Part shown: positions 17,156 to 27,654 of the stretch, piece by piece
Layout of the letters: each line of letters starts with the position of its first letter
How positions within the stretch are numbered: the stretch's first letter is position 1
Assembly: GCF_014191545.1 (NCBI RefSeq)
Contig: NZ_AP023361.1
Location: forward strand, 1,144,501 to 1,208,500
From: Terrihabitans soli
GTDB lineage: Bacteria > Pseudomonadota > Alphaproteobacteria > Rhizobiales > Methylopilaceae
DNA: 64,000 nucleotides
Direction: 5' to 3'
Made by a program: the position numbers and the translations under genes
The notes under the pieces: generated by a model
The model's database searches: none
Told to the model about the DNA's origin: nothing
Seen by the model: the letters and a program-made list of their open reading frames with translations, nothing else

Positions 17156-19393
17156 TTATCCACGACCGCGGCGCAGATCCGCGTCGATCGTGCGCGGCGC
17201 CTGTCCGCCGTTCATGCGGGCACGGTAGACCTGCACATTCTCCATCACACGCTGCACGTAATTACGCGTTTCGGTGAACGGAATGCGCTCCACCCAATCG
17301 ACCGGATCGATGTTCGGATTGCGCGGGTCGCCATAGCGCGCGACCCAGTCGCGGGCGCGGCCCGGGCCGGCATTGTAGGCGGCAAAGGTCAGGATGTAGG
17401 AGCCGTCATAGTTATCGACCAGCTCGCCGAGATGGGCGGCGCCGAGCGTCGCGTTGAAGGCCGGGTCCGTCGTCAGCTTGTTCTTGTCGAAAGGCACGCC
17501 GACTTTCGAGGCGGTGCGCTTGGCCGTTTCCGGCAGCATCTGCAACAGGCCGCGCGCACCGGCTTTCGAGACGGCGGCGGCGTGGAAGGCGCTTTCCTGA
17601 CGCGCGATTGCATGGACGACGGCGGGCTCGACCGAAGAGCCCACGGGCTTGAATTTCGGCACGCCGTTCAGCGGCCAGGAGGCGGCCTCGAGCGGGAAGC
17701 CGTTCGAGACGCCGGCCTTGCCGACGATGAGAAGCGAGCGTGGATCGCCTTGTTTGTCGGTGAGTTCGGCAAGAAGGGCGAGGCTCTCGGCATCGCGCAG
17801 GCCTTCCGCCGTCTCGGCGATCAGCGGAATGACGCGGTCCTGCGCACCGGCTGCGTAGAGCAGACGGATGGCGCGCACGGCGGAATTGCGCTCAAACGCT
17901 TCTCGCGCCGCGGAGGAGGGCCGTAAGGGTTGGATCGGTTCGGCGCTTATGCCGAGCTTGGCGCGGGCCAGCTGGCCGTAATAGGTCGTGCCGTATTGGC
18001 CTGCCGCCTGGAAATAGCGCTGGGCCTCATTGCGGCTGCCGGCAGCTTCCTCGGTCCGGCCCATCCAGTAATTGCCGCGTGAGGCGGTGATCGGCGTTGC
18101 GCCGGCCTGCACCACGCGCATGAAATGCTGGCGTGCCGTCTGCGGATCGTTGAGGAAGCGCAGCGCAATCCAGCCGGCGTGGAATTCGGCATCGGCGACA
18201 TCGACACGTTCCACATTGGCGTGGCCGGCGGCGATCCTGTAGGCGGTTTTCGCATCGCCGAGATCGAGAATGTCGCGCGCCAGCCAGCGGCGGCGCTCCC
18301 ACCATTCCTTGGTATCGACAACAACATCCGGATCGCGGCTGACCGAAAGCATGACATTGGCCGCTTCCTTGTCCTTGTCCTGGGCAAGAAGGCGCTGGAT
18401 CTTCGCGTATTGATAGCCCGGCTGATTGCGAGATTTCGCAGGCACCGCATCGAGCAGCGCGTCGGCGTTCTTCGCCTTGCCGATAACGGCAACGCGCGCT
18501 TTTGCGATGGGCGCATAGGCAGACCCTGCGCGCGCGGCGTTGCGCTGCGCGGCGGCAGTCTCGTTGTGATAGAAGAAGTGATCGGCGCGCGCCGCGTGAT
18601 CGGTCTCGTTCAAAAGGGCGCCGAATTCGTCGAGCACCTTCTTTTCGGTGTCGGGCGACAGATCGTCCTGACGCCAGACCTCTTTGACGAGGGAAGCGGC
18701 GTCCTTCTTCGCGGAAATGCGCGCGAGCGCCAGTTTGCCGAGCGCGCTTTCGGGCTTCTCCGTACCGATGAAACCGCGGATCGTGCCGGCATCGAGATCT
18801 TCAAGATAGAGCGCTTCTTCGGCGCGCTTGCGGATCAGCTTGCGTGCCGGCCAATCGGGATTTTCGTTGAGGAAGCCCGCGATCATCGCAAAGCCGACCT
18901 GGCGCGAGGCGGCGCGGATCGTCAGCCAGTCGAACAGAGTGATGGCGGCGCGGTCTTTCAGCGTGTCGCGGATCGTCAAAGCCTCCGTCATCTGGCCCTT
19001 GTCGAAGCGGGCGATGGCTTCCTTGATCTTGGGCGCGTCGGCGCTGATCGAGGCGCTCGGCGCGCGCGGAGCTTCGAGAAGAGACGGCACGGCGGTCGGC
19101 GCAGGAGCCGGCGGCGCAAAAGCAGAGGGAAGCGGGCCCGGCAGGCTGGCCTCGACGGGCTTTTGAACGCCCAGAAGCTCGTTAATGCTGGAGGGCGCGG
19201 CCTGCGTCGTGAAAGCCGCATGGGCGGCGCCGGCCGGTGTCGTCGCCGGAGCGGGCATCGGCACAGGTGCAGGCCCCGGAACCGGGATGGGCGCGCGCCA
19301 GGGATTGGGCGCAGGCATGGGGACTTGCGCCGACGCCAGAGCGGTCGACAGCAACAAAACAGAAAGGCCGGCCAGTAACGGTCCGCGGGTCAC
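17156..19393 (-). CDS. Soluble lytic murein transglycosylase
   Basis: Periplasmic peptidoglycan-cleaving enzyme (745 aa) of the Slt70 type. Signal peptide at the N-terminus (LLAGLSVLLLSTALASA), then a long Pro/Ala-rich linker (about residues 25-110), an alpha-superhelical middle, and a C-terminal SLT domain with the catalytic glutamate in AIARQESAFH, followed by GARGLLQMLPETA and AYNAGPGR. The GTG at 19393 has GGAG seven bases upstream; a TTG at 19417 keeps the frame open but is less likely. It releases 1,6-anhydromuropeptides during wall turnover. The 3' end lies three bases from the convergent kinase gene. Confidence 0.93.
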   Translation of the reverse strand: MTRGPLLAGLSVLLLSTALASAQVPMPAPNPWRAPIPVPGPAPVPMPAPATTPAGAAHAAFTTQAAPSSINELLGVQKPVEASLPGPLPSAFAPPAPAPTAVPSLLEAPRAPSASISADAPKIKEAIARFDKGQMTEALTIRDTLKDRAAITLFDWLTIRAASRQVGFAMIAGFLNENPDWPARKLIRKRAEEALYLEDLDAGTIRGFIGTEKPESALGKLALARISAKKDAASLVKEVWRQDDLSPDTEKKVLDEFGALLNETDHAARADHFFYHNETAAAQRNAARAGSAYAPIAKARVAVIGKAKNADALLDAVPAKSRNQPGYQYAKIQRLLAQDKDKEAANVMLSVSRDPDVVVDTKEWWERRRWLARDILDLGDAKTAYRIAAGHANVERVDVADAEFHAGWIALRFLNDPQTARQHFMRVVQAGATPITASRGNYWMGRTEEAAGSRNEAQRYFQAAGQYGTTYYGQLARAKLGISAEPIQPLRPSSAAREAFERNSAVRAIRLLYAAGAQDRVIPLIAETAEGLRDAESLALLAELTDKQGDPRSLLIVGKAGVSNGFPLEAASWPLNGVPKFKPVGSSVEPAVVHAIARQESAFHAAAVSKAGARGLLQMLPETAKRTASKVGVPFDKNKLTTDPAFNATLGAAHLGELVDNYDGSYILTFAAYNAGPGRARDWVARYGDPRNPNIDPVDWVERIPFTETRNYVQRVMENVQVYRARMNGGQAPRTIDADLRRGRG

Positions 19394-19512
19394 GCACGAT
19401 CTCCGAAAGTGCCCCAACTCTCACGCGCTACTCTTTACGAAATGCTAACCGCGCGGCCCGGGGACCGGGGCACGAAGCCGCTACCCGAAAATGGGGGCGA
19501 AAGCGTGACCCA

Positions 19513-19572
19513 CGAAGTCGGGTGTTCCCGACTTCGCCCGCTCAAATCGGAACTCGGGAACACCCGAGTTCC
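19513..19572. repeat. Paired-hairpin extragenic palindrome (REP-like), copy 1
   Basis: Two hairpins separated by 12 bases: CGAAGTCGGG-TGTT-CCCGACTTCG (19513-19536, 10-pair stem) and GGAACTCGGG-AACA-CCCGAGTTCC (19549-19572, 10-pair stem). Read on the opposite strand the second hairpin is nearly the same as the first with a compensated base pair, so the element is an inverted pair, like a bacterial BIME. It lies in the gap between the lytic transglycosylase and dapA. A second copy is at 47161-47222. Confidence 0.85.
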
Positions 19573-19653
19573 GTACCACTTCCGAGGGGGCTTCCCCCTG
19601 AGCGGCACCGCCGCTAAAGCTTACCGCCCTCTGGGAATCGAAGGAAACGTCAA

Positions 19654-20547
19654 ATGCCGCACAGCACCCCGTTCAAGGGATCGTTCACCGCCCTGGTGAC
19701 GCCGTTCCGCGACGGAGCCGTGGACGAGAAAGCTTTCCGCGATCTCGTGTCTTGGCAGATTGATGAGGGAACTCATGGGCTTGTGCCTGTCGGCACGACC
19801 GGGGAAAGCCCGACTTTGAGCCATGACGAGCATCGGGCGGTCGTGAAGGCCTGTATCGACGAAGCCCGGGGCAGGGTGCCGGTCATCGCCGGGGCCGGCT
19901 CGAACAACACCGTCGAGGCGGTGGATTTGGCTAAATTTGCCGAAAAGGCGGGGGCGGATGCGCTCCTCGTCGTCACGCCCTATTACAACAAGCCGACTCA
20001 GGAAGGCCTCTTCCGCCACTTCAAGGCAGTGAACGATGCCGTCGGCATTCCGATCATCATCTACAACATCCCGCCGCGCAGCGTCGTCGACATGTCGGTC
20101 GAGACCATGGCCCGCCTGTTCGAGCTGAAGAACATCGCCGGCGTGAAGGATGCGACGGGCAATGTCGCACGCGTTTCGCAGCAGCGTCATGCCATGGGTC
20201 CGGACTTCAATCAGCTCTCGGGCGAGGACATGACGGCGCTCGCCTTCAACGCCGCCGGCGGCCATGGCTGCATTTCCGTCACCGCCAATATCGCGCCGCG
20301 CCTCTGCTCGGAGCTTCAGACCGCGACGCTGAAGGGCGATTACAAGAAGGCGAATGAAATCCAGGATCGTCTGATCCCGCTGCATCACGCCATCTTTGTC
20401 GAACCCGGCGTTGCCGGCGCCAAAGCCGGTCTCGCCGAACTCGGCCGCGTGAAGGACGAAGTGCGCCTGCCGCTCGTCACCGTCACCGATGGCTGCCGCG
20501 AACAAATCCGCAAGGCCATGCGCCATGCGGGTATACTCAACGGATGA
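19654..20547 (+). CDS. dapA: 4-hydroxy-tetrahydrodipicolinate synthase
   Basis: DapA (297 aa), the first committed enzyme of lysine/diaminopimelate synthesis, condensing pyruvate with aspartate semialdehyde. The Schiff-base lysine is K165 (AGVKDATGN), the catalytic tyrosine Y137 (IIYNIPPR), and the GTTGES pyruvate-binding motif is at residues 47-52. AAGGAAACG precedes the ATG. Overlaps smpB by ATGA, so the two are translated in a coupled way. Confidence 0.97.
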   Translation: MPHSTPFKGSFTALVTPFRDGAVDEKAFRDLVSWQIDEGTHGLVPVGTTGESPTLSHDEHRAVVKACIDEARGRVPVIAGAGSNNTVEAVDLAKFAEKAGADALLVVTPYYNKPTQEGLFRHFKAVNDAVGIPIIIYNIPPRSVVDMSVETMARLFELKNIAGVKDATGNVARVSQQRHAMGPDFNQLSGEDMTALAFNAAGGHGCISVTANIAPRLCSELQTATLKGDYKKANEIQDRLIPLHHAIFVEPGVAGAKAGLAELGRVKDEVRLPLVTVTDGCREQIRKAMRHAGILNG

Positions 20548-21020
20548 GCGCCAAGAAGGCCGAGCCCAGCAAGAAGGTGGTCGCCGATCACCGGCAGGCC
20601 CGCTACCATTATGAGATTGGCGAGGTCTTCGAGGCGGGGATCCAGCTCACCGGCACCGAAGTGAAATCCTTGCGCGAAGGCAAAGCGCGCATCGCCGAAA
20701 GCCATGCGGGCGAGCATGCCGGCGAGCTTTATCTCTACAACGCGTACATACCGGAATATCTGCAGGCCAACCGCTTCAACCACGAAACGAAACGGCCGCG
20801 CAAACTCCTGCTGCACAAGCGCCAGATCGCCAAAATGGCAAATGCCGTGCAGCGCGAGGGCATGACGATCGTGCCGCTGAGGCTCTATTTCAACGAGCGC
20901 GGCATGGCCAAGCTGGAGCTCGCCATCGCCAAGGGCAAGAAGCTGCATGACAAGCGGGCGACGGAAAAGGCGCGCGACTGGAACCGCGAAAAAGCCCGCC
21001 TCATGAAAGAGCGCGGTTAG
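20544..21020 (+). CDS. smpB: SsrA-binding protein SmpB
   Basis: Trans-translation factor (158 aa) that delivers tmRNA to stalled ribosomes. Conserved [19 protein letters not shown] and the lysine/arginine-rich C-terminal tail ([23 protein letters not shown] region) are present. The dapA-smpB order is common in Rhizobiales. Its last four bases overlap the convergent uracil-DNA glycosylase gene. The tmRNA gene is not in the window. Confidence 0.97.
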   Translation: MSAKKAEPSKKVVADHRQARYHYEIGEVFEAGIQLTGTEVKSLREGKARIAESHAGEHAGELYLYNAYIPEYLQANRFNHETKRPRKLLLHKRQIAKMANAVQREGMTIVPLRLYFNERGMAKLELAIAKGKKLHDKRATEKARDWNREKARLMKERG

Positions 21021-21646
21021 CCGAGATAGCTGCGCACGGCGCTGAACACCGCGCGGAACATCTCGTTCGTAAGACGCCCCGTATTCGTGTTGTAGCGCGA
21101 GCAGTGATAGCTGTCGAAGAGCCGGATTTTTCCCACCTGGTGTTCGGCGCCATGGCCGAATTTGGCGTCGGTTGCTTTGACGCCGAGCGTTTTCAGCGTG
21201 CTGTCATGGGCGATGCGGCCGAGCAGCACCATCGCTTTGACTTTCGGCAGCGTGTCGAACTCGTCGATCAGGAATTTGCGGCACGTATTGATCTCGGGGC
21301 CGGTCGGCTTGTTTTCTGGGGGCACGCAGCGCACCGCATTGACGATGCGCGCACGAACGAGCTGAAGCCCGTCATCGGGCCGCTCGTCATAGACGCCTTT
21401 GGCAAAGCCGAAATCGAGCAGCGTCGCGTAGAGAAGATCGCCCGCCCAGTCGCCGGTGAAGGGGCGGCCGGTGCGGTTGGCGCCCTGAAGGCCGGGCGCG
21501 AGGCCGATGATCAGAAGCTCGGCGTCTTCCGGGCCGAAACTCGGCACAGGCGCGTTGTGCCAGTCCGGCGCCTCTTTCCGCCATTTGGTGCGGAAGGAGA
21601 CGAGCCGCGGGCAGAGCGGGCAGTCGTGTGAGGGCTGGAGCGGCAA
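21017..21646 (-). CDS. Uracil-DNA glycosylase, family 5-like
   Basis: A 209-aa DNA-repair glycosylase of the UDG superfamily. Motif A reads [20 protein letters not shown], where GLAPG rather than GEAPG points to the type-5 (UdgB) group, and motif B is [13 protein letters not shown]. Cysteines in CPLCPRL near the start and further Cys residues (VRCVPP, NTCRKF) fit the usual 4Fe-4S cluster. The start at 21646 is a TTG and is not strongly supported; the gene follows the NYN gene by six bases in the same direction. Confidence 0.88.
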   Translation of the reverse strand: MPLQPSHDCPLCPRLVSFRTKWRKEAPDWHNAPVPSFGPEDAELLIIGLAPGLQGANRTGRPFTGDWAGDLLYATLLDFGFAKGVYDERPDDGLQLVRARIVNAVRCVPPENKPTGPEINTCRKFLIDEFDTLPKVKAMVLLGRIAHDSTLKTLGVKATDAKFGHGAEHQVGKIRLFDSYHCSRYNTNTGRLTNEMFRAVFSAVRSYLG

Positions 21647-21652
21647 GGGGGT

Positions 21653-22261
21653 TTAAGGCTCGACATCCTCGTCTTCGGGCGCGTTGCCGCGCACGAAACG
21701 GGGGAGGCGGTCCGGCCGGTCGGCACGGTCGTTCTGCGGGCGGCCGATCTTGGCCGAAAGCTCGTTGAGGTCGATGAACTCGTCCGCCTGGCGGCGCAGC
21801 TCGTCGGCCGCCATGGCCGGTTGGGTCTGGACTGAGGAGACGACCGAGACCCGGACGCCCTTCCGCTGCAGCGCCTCGACCAGGGCCCTGAAGTCCCCGT
21901 CGCCCGAAAAGAGGTAGATGTGATCGGCCCGGTCGGCCATGGCCAGGGCATCGATGGTCAATTCGACATCCATATTGCCTTTGAACTTCCGGCGGCCGGT
22001 GGCACCGTCGACATATTCTTTGGTGGGCTTGGTCACCACCGTATAGCCGTTGTAATCGAGCCAATCGACGAGGGGCCGGATCGAGGAATATTCCTGATCC
22101 TCGACCATCGCTGTGTAGTAATAGGCGCGGATCAGCTGCCCGTAGCTGCCAAACTCCTTTAAGAGTTTGCGGTAATCCACGTCAAAACCAACAGTTTTTG
22201 CTGTCGAGTAGAAGTTCGCCCCATCAATAAAAAGGGCGATTTTCGGCAGGTTCTGGCTCAT
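21653..22261 (-). CDS. NYN domain nuclease (LabA/DUF88-like)
   Basis: A 202-aa PIN-like protein. The NYN acidic core is visible: LFIDGANFY near the start, KGNMDVELTIDALAMA in the middle and LFSGDGDFRALV after it, giving the aspartates that bind the catalytic metal in presumed RNases of this family. The C-terminal tail is acidic and disordered. It precedes the uracil-DNA glycosylase gene in the same direction and diverges from rpoZ. The target RNA is unknown. Confidence 0.9.
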   Translation of the reverse strand: MSQNLPKIALFIDGANFYSTAKTVGFDVDYRKLLKEFGSYGQLIRAYYYTAMVEDQEYSSIRPLVDWLDYNGYTVVTKPTKEYVDGATGRRKFKGNMDVELTIDALAMADRADHIYLFSGDGDFRALVEALQRKGVRVSVVSSVQTQPAMAADELRRQADEFIDLNELSAKIGRPQNDRADRPDRLPRFVRGNAPEDEDVEP

Positions 22262-22489
22262 TATCCGCTCGCAAAGGGCGGGCGGCCCAAAGACCCATCA
22301 GCGCAACCGGAAAAGAGTACGGATCGCCTGAAAAACCTTCGGGCAAAAACGGCGCCCGGCATTTCGAAATTGCATGCAGAATGAGGGGCCGGGACCGCTC
22401 AAGTCAAGGTTGGGAGCCTTGAACCTGGAGGCGAACCGGGTTATCTCCGGACCCAGCTCCCGCTTCCCGAATTCCGAGAAAGGCCGCCC

Positions 22490-22876
22490 ATGGCCCGCGT
22501 TACCGTCGAAGATTGCATCGACAAGGTCGAAAACCGTTTCAAGCTGGTCCTTCTGGCCGGCCATCGTGCCCGCAACATCGCCGGCGGCCAGCCGCTTCTG
22601 GTCGATCGCGACAACGACAAGAACCCGGTCGTGGCCCTGCGCGAGATCGCCGATGAGGCCATCAAGGCCGAAGACCTCGAAGAAGACCTGATCCACTCCC
22701 TGCAGAAGCATGTCGAAGTGGACGAGCCGGAGCCCGAGGCGGTTCCGCTGCTCACCGCAGGCGGCGGCGAAGATTCGGATGTCGCCTTCGACCGCATGAC
22801 CGAAGAAGACCTGCTGCGCGGCCTCGAAGGCCTCGCGCCGCCGGTCGATACGTCGAACGACGACGAGGGCGAGTAA
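22490..22876 (+). CDS. rpoZ: RNA polymerase omega subunit
   Basis: Omega subunit (128 aa), which stabilises beta-prime in RNA polymerase and forms one ppGpp site. [19 protein letters not shown] and the segment [14 protein letters not shown] are family hallmarks; the acidic C-terminal extension is the alphaproteobacterial form. Located upstream of rsh, as in most alphaproteobacteria, which links the ppGpp target with its synthetase. Confidence 0.96.
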   Translation: MARVTVEDCIDKVENRFKLVLLAGHRARNIAGGQPLLVDRDNDKNPVVALREIADEAIKAEDLEEDLIHSLQKHVEVDEPEPEAVPLLTAGGGEDSDVAFDRMTEEDLLRGLEGLAPPVDTSNDDEGE

Positions 22877-23010
22877 TCGCACCTGTTAAGTATCTGAGAA
22901 TTGAGGAACGCCGCGCCCTTCGCGCGGCGTTTCCGCTCTTGCCCAACCGTGTTGCAAAACCTCATATACGGGCAGGAGATGCGCCGGGTGCATAGACCGG
23001 CGCGACAGCT

Positions 23011-25221
23011 ATGATCCGCCAGTACGAACTCGTCGACCGAGTCCGGAAATACAATCCGCATACGGACGAGGCGCTGCTCAACCGCGCCTATGTCTATGCG
23101 ATGAAAGCCCATGGCGGTCAGACACGCGCCTCGGGCGACCCATACTTTTCCCATCCGCTTGAGGTCGCCGGCATCCTGACCGAGTTTAGGCTCGACGATG
23201 CCTCCATCGTCGCTGCGCTCCTCCACGACACGATTGAGGACACCGGCACGACCCGCTCGGAGGTCGACAAGCTGTTCGGCGAGCCGATCGGCAAACTGGT
23301 CGATGGCCTCACTAAGCTGAAAAAGCTCGATCTTGTGTCGAAGCAGGCCGCCCAGGCCGAGAATCTCAGAAAGCTTCTGCTGGCCATTTCCGAGGATGTC
23401 CGCGTCCTCATGGTCAAGCTCGCGGACCGCCTCCACAATATGCGCACGCTGCATTACGTGCCGGCGGAAAAGCGCGCCCGCATCGCCGAGGAAACGCTCG
23501 ATATCTATGCGCCGCTCGCCGGCCGCATGGGCATGCAGGAAATGCGCGAGGAGCTGGAAGATCTGGCTTTCCGCGCGCTCTTCCCCGATGCGCACAAGAC
23601 GATCACCGATCGTCTGAAGCACCTGAAGGAACGTTCGAGCGATCTCATCGACAAGATCGAGAAGGACCTCGCCAAGAAGCTGTTCGAGAACGGCATCCAG
23701 GCCGATATCGGCGGGCGCGAGAAGCGGCCTTATTCCATCTGGTCGAAGATGGAGCGCAAATCCGTCGCCTTCGAACAGCTCTCGGACATCTTCGCCTTCC
23801 GCGTCATCGTGGGTTCCGTCGAGGAATGCTATCGCGCGCTCGGCATCGTCCATACGCAATGGCCGATGGTGCCGGGCCGCTTCAAGGATTACATCTCGAC
23901 GCCCAAGCAGAACGATTACCGCTCGCTGCACACGACGGTGATCGGTCCCGGTCATCAGCGCGCCGAATTGCAGATACGCACCGAAGACATGGACGATGTC
24001 GCCGAATACGGCATCGCGGCGCATCCACTTTACAAGGACGGTGCGAGCGATGACGAGCGCGAGGCGCTGGCGAAAGACAGCCGCGCCTATGAATGGCTGC
24101 GCCGCACGATCGAAATCGTCTCCGAAGGCGACAGCCCGGAAGAATTCCTCGAGCACACAAAGCTCGAACTCTTCCACGACCAGGTCTTCTGCTTCACGCC
24201 GAAGGGCCGGCTCATCGCCATGCCGCGCGGCGCCAATGCCATCGATTTCGCCTATGAGATCCACACCAGCGTCGGCAATTCCTGCGTCGGCTGTAAGGTC
24301 AACGGCTCGCTGATGCCGCTCGTGACGGAACTCAAGAATGGCGATGAGGTCGAGATCATCCGCGCCGAAGGGCAGACGCAGCCGCCCGCCGCCTGGGAAA
24401 GCCTTGTGCGCACCGGCAAAGCGCGCGCCGCCATCCGCCGTGCGACGCGCGCCGCCGTCAAAGCGCAATATGCAGGCCTCGGCCGCCAGATCGTCGAGCG
24501 CGGCTTCGAGCGCGCGCACAAGGAATATTCGGACGAGAAGCTGAAAGCCGTGCTGCCGCGCCTTGCGCGCCACAGCATCGACGAGGTGATGAGCGAAGTC
24601 GGCCGCGGCGAAATGCTGGCCAACGATGTCGTGCGCGCCGTCTATCCCGAAGTGAAGGCCGACCGTCCGGTGTCGCGCCGCACCAAAAAACTTCCCGGCT
24701 CGCAGGGGCTGAAGATCGGCTCGACCATCCGCCAGATCGGCGCCGGCGCCATCAATTCGGCGAACGGTTCGGCCATTCCGATTGTCGGTCTCAGATCCGA
24801 TCTCGCGGTGCGTTTTGCGCCGAACGGCGGCGCGGTGCCGGGCGACCGCATTGTCGGCATTCTTGTGCCGGGCGAGGGCGTCACGATCTATCCCATTCAG
24901 TCGCCGGAACTTGCGAGATTCGAGGACCAGCCGGAACGCTGGCTCGATGTGCGCTGGGATATGGAAGCGGCCGAAGTCCTACGCTTTCCGGCGCGGCTCA
25001 AGCTGACTTGCGTCAACGAGCCGGGCTCGCTCGCGCAGATCACCGGCATCATCGCCGAGCATGACGGCAATATCGACGATATCGGCATGGTCGCGCGCTC
25101 GTCCGATTTCCACGAGATCACGCTCGAACTCGGCGTGCACGATCTCAAACATCTCAACGAGATCATGCGCGATCTCAAACGCTCGAATGTCGTGTCGAGC
25201 GCCGAGCGGGTGAACGGGTGA
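23011..25221 (+). CDS. rsh: Bifunctional (p)ppGpp synthetase/hydrolase Rsh
   Basis: RelA/SpoT homologue (736 aa). Domains in order: HD hydrolase (about 25-180, with [10 protein letters not shown] and the [13 protein letters not shown] metal site), synthetase (about 235-350, [10 protein letters not shown] and DIFAFRVIV), TGS (about 390-450, [17 protein letters not shown]), and a C-terminal ACT domain (about 660-736). Both the HD residues and the synthetase motif are intact, so it should both make and degrade the alarmone, as single Rsh enzymes of alphaproteobacteria do. Four bases separate it from pyrE. Confidence 0.96.
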   Translation: MIRQYELVDRVRKYNPHTDEALLNRAYVYAMKAHGGQTRASGDPYFSHPLEVAGILTEFRLDDASIVAALLHDTIEDTGTTRSEVDKLFGEPIGKLVDGLTKLKKLDLVSKQAAQAENLRKLLLAISEDVRVLMVKLADRLHNMRTLHYVPAEKRARIAEETLDIYAPLAGRMGMQEMREELEDLAFRALFPDAHKTITDRLKHLKERSSDLIDKIEKDLAKKLFENGIQADIGGREKRPYSIWSKMERKSVAFEQLSDIFAFRVIVGSVEECYRALGIVHTQWPMVPGRFKDYISTPKQNDYRSLHTTVIGPGHQRAELQIRTEDMDDVAEYGIAAHPLYKDGASDDEREALAKDSRAYEWLRRTIEIVSEGDSPEEFLEHTKLELFHDQVFCFTPKGRLIAMPRGANAIDFAYEIHTSVGNSCVGCKVNGSLMPLVTELKNGDEVEIIRAEGQTQPPAAWESLVRTGKARAAIRRATRAAVKAQYAGLGRQIVERGFERAHKEYSDEKLKAVLPRLARHSIDEVMSEVGRGEMLANDVVRAVYPEVKADRPVSRRTKKLPGSQGLKIGSTIRQIGAGAINSANGSAIPIVGLRSDLAVRFAPNGGAVPGDRIVGILVPGEGVTIYPIQSPELARFEDQPERWLDVRWDMEAAEVLRFPARLKLTCVNEPGSLAQITGIIAEHDGNIDDIGMVARSSDFHEITLELGVHDLKHLNEIMRDLKRSNVVSSAERVNG

Positions 25222-25225
25222 TTGG

Positions 25226-25810
25226 ATGACGCAAGAGGAAGTGCTCGAACAATTCCGCGCGGCCGGTGCGCTGCTCGAAGGCCATTTCGTTCTGTCCTCC
25301 GGTCTGCACAGCCCGGTCTTCCTGCAGAAGATGTTCATCTTCCAGGATCCGGCGCGCACGGAAGTTCTGTGCAAGGCGCTCGCTCAGAAAATCGAAGCGG
25401 CGTTCGGCAAGATCGACATCGTTGTCTCGCCGGCCGTCGGCGGCATCGTGCCGGGTTATGAGACGGCGCGGCATCTGAAGGCCAAGGCCATTTTCGTCGA
25501 GCGCGAAGACGGCGTCTTCCGTCTCCGCCGCGGGTTCGAGATTCCGGCCGGCGCCAAGGTGGTCATGGTCGAGGACATTGTGACGACCGGCCTGTCGTCG
25601 CGCGAATGCCTCGCCGCCATCGGCGAACATCCCGGCAAGGTTCTGGGTGCCGCCTGTCTGATCGACCGGTCGGGCGGCAAGGCCGATCTCGGCGTGAAGA
25701 TGGTGGCGCTGGCGACCCTCGACATTCCGGCCTATCCGGCCGATGCCCTGCCGCCGGAGCTGTCCGCCATTCCGGCGTCCAAGCCCGGCTCGCGCGGGCT
25801 GAAAGCCTAA
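25226..25810 (+). CDS. pyrE: Orotate phosphoribosyltransferase
   Basis: PyrE (194 aa) converts orotate and PRPP to OMP in pyrimidine synthesis. The PRPP-binding loop [15 protein letters not shown] and the N-terminal [17 protein letters not shown] are conserved. The gene begins four bases after rsh and probably shares its transcript, an arrangement frequent in Rhizobiales. Confidence 0.95.
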   Translation: MTQEEVLEQFRAAGALLEGHFVLSSGLHSPVFLQKMFIFQDPARTEVLCKALAQKIEAAFGKIDIVVSPAVGGIVPGYETARHLKAKAIFVEREDGVFRLRRGFEIPAGAKVVMVEDIVTTGLSSRECLAAIGEHPGKVLGAACLIDRSGGKADLGVKMVALATLDIPAYPADALPPELSAIPASKPGSRGLKA

Positions 25811-25895
25811 GGATTTCAATGCCGAGCCTCGGCCCGGTTAGGCATGATCGCGCCTTGGCAAAGCCTGCCTTGAGTTTGCCGCTGCCCGGGAGCAT

Positions 25896-26420
25896 ATGCC
25901 CGCCATGAGTTTCGGACGCCGCACCCAAAAACCGCTTCTAGACCGCCTCCGGGACATGGTCTGGCCGCGCATGGGCTGGGGCCGGGCGCTGCGCTATCGC
26001 GGCCGCCAGCTGATGCGGATTTCGGGCTCGCCCCACGCCATCGCGGCGGGGGCGGCGGCCGGCATTTTTGCCGCTTTCAGCCCGCTGTTCGGCTTCCACT
26101 ACATCATCGCCGCAACGCTGGCTTTTATCCTCGGTGGCAGCATTCTCGCCTCCGCCGCGGTGACGACGCTCGCAAACCCGCTGACCATGCCGATGTTCTG
26201 GGCGGCATCTTACGAAGTCGGCACGCTCTTTCTGCCCGGCAGCCCGCATTTCTCGGCAACGGCTCTCATCGAGCAGCATTCCTGGTCGGCTCTTGAGCCC
26301 TTCATCGCGCCGTTGATGCTGGGCAGCGTCGTTCTCGGCGGCGGATTGGCGCTCGCGGTCTATTTTCCGGTGCGGCGGCTGATTGCGATGCGGCATCAGC
26401 GAAAGCAGGCACGCACATGA
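25896..26420 (+). CDS. DUF2062 membrane protein
   Basis: A 174-aa protein (171 if it starts at the ATG at 25905) with the DUF2062 pattern: a basic N-terminus, then [20 protein letters not shown] followed by [18 protein letters not shown] and further membrane helices. Overlaps pdxJ by ATGA. Members sit in this pyrE-pdxJ position in many Rhizobiales; function unknown. Confidence 0.85.
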   Translation: MPAMSFGRRTQKPLLDRLRDMVWPRMGWGRALRYRGRQLMRISGSPHAIAAGAAAGIFAAFSPLFGFHYIIAATLAFILGGSILASAAVTTLANPLTMPMFWAASYEVGTLFLPGSPHFSATALIEQHSWSALEPFIAPLMLGSVVLGGGLALAVYFPVRRLIAMRHQRKQART

Positions 26421-27169
26421 CGATCCGTCTCGGCATCAATGTCGATCACGTCGCCACCGTCCGCAATGCGCGAGGTGGGGCGCATCCCGATCCTGTGCGC
26501 GCGGCGAAAGCGGCGCTCGCCGCGGGTGCGGACTCGATCACCGCGCATCTGCGCGAAGACCGCCGTCATATCCGCGATGCCGATATCGAGGCGCTGCGCC
26601 TTCTTCCCGCGCCGCTGAATTTCGAAATGGCGGCGACGCCGGAAATGGTCGCCATCGCATCGCGCCTGAAACCGCATGCCTGCTGCCTTGTGCCGGAGCG
26701 CAGAGCCGAACGCACGACGGAAGGCGGGCTCGATCTCATCGGCCAGAAAGAGGCGCTGGCGCCCGCCATCGCAACGCTGAAAGCCGCCGGCATCCGCGTT
26801 TCGCTGTTCATCGAGCCGACCGCCGCGGTGATCGCCGCCGCCGCCGAACTCGGCGCACCTGTTATTGAACTGCACACCGGCACCTGGTGCCATGCTCTCG
26901 CAGATCAGGACGCCGCAAAATCCGCCGCCGAATTCGAGCGGATCAAAGCGGCGGCGAGCCAAGGCGCATCGCTTGGCCTCGAAATCCATGCCGGCCACGG
27001 CCTCGATTATGCGAGCGCCGAACAGATTTCGGCGCTGCCTGAGATCGCCGAACTCAATATCGGCCATTTCCTGATCGGCGAGGCGGTGTTCGTCGGTCTC
27101 GGCAACACCATCGCCCGCATGCGTCAGGCGATGGAGCGCGGCCGTGGCATGCGGGGAGCTGCCGCATGA
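26417..27169 (+). CDS. pdxJ: Pyridoxine 5'-phosphate synthase
   Basis: PdxJ (250 aa), a TIM-barrel enzyme that condenses 1-deoxyxylulose 5-phosphate with 3-amino-1-hydroxyacetone 3-phosphate. [14 protein letters not shown], the HLREDRRHI loop, [16 protein letters not shown] and HAGHGLDY are diagnostic. It overlaps acpS by ATGA, the classic pdxJ-acpS pair. Confidence 0.97.
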   Translation: MTIRLGINVDHVATVRNARGGAHPDPVRAAKAALAAGADSITAHLREDRRHIRDADIEALRLLPAPLNFEMAATPEMVAIASRLKPHACCLVPERRAERTTEGGLDLIGQKEALAPAIATLKAAGIRVSLFIEPTAAVIAAAAELGAPVIELHTGTWCHALADQDAAKSAAEFERIKAAASQGASLGLEIHAGHGLDYASAEQISALPEIAELNIGHFLIGEAVFVGLGNTIARMRQAMERGRGMRGAAA

Positions 27170-27567
27170 TTTTAGGCATCGGCTCCGACCTCATCGATAT
27201 CCGCCGCATCGAGAAGACCATCGAGCGCTTCGGCGACCGCTTCATCCAGCGCGTGTTCACGCCGCTCGAACAGAAAAAGGCCGACAGCCGCGCCGAGCGC
27301 ATTGCAACCTATGCAAAGCGCTTTGCCGCCAAGGAGGCATGCTCGAAGGCGCTCGGCACCGGGTTCCGCAACGGCACGTTCTGGCGCGATATGGGGGTCG
27401 TCAATCTGCCCTCGGGCCGTCCGACGCTTGAGCTGACCGGCGGCGCCAAAACCCATCTCGATAAACTCGTTCCCGCCGGCCACATGGCGCGGATCGATGT
27501 GACGATTACAGATGAATATCCAATGGCTCAGGCGCTGGTCGTCATCACGGCGGTGCCCAAAGCTTGA
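27166..27567 (+). CDS. acpS: Holo-(acyl-carrier-protein) synthase
   Basis: AcpS (133 aa) transfers 4'-phosphopantetheine from CoA to acyl carrier protein. [13 protein letters not shown] carries the magnesium-binding aspartate and [15 protein letters not shown] the second metal ligand and the active-site lysine. Translationally coupled to pdxJ and upstream of lepB. Confidence 0.97.
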   Translation: MILGIGSDLIDIRRIEKTIERFGDRFIQRVFTPLEQKKADSRAERIATYAKRFAAKEACSKALGTGFRNGTFWRDMGVVNLPSGRPTLELTGGAKTHLDKLVPAGHMARIDVTITDEYPMAQALVVITAVPKA

Positions 27568-27654
27568 TCTTTAGGCCCGGTTGTGAGGCCGGATACAAAA
27601 GTCTATCAGGGTTCGCTCGTTGGGGCGCGTCCTTCCCGAATCAAGGACATGAAC

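Noticed and set aside
22441-24573. 710-codon antisense frame across rpoZ and rsh
   Set aside because: Lies on the reverse of two certain genes and has no recognisable domain.
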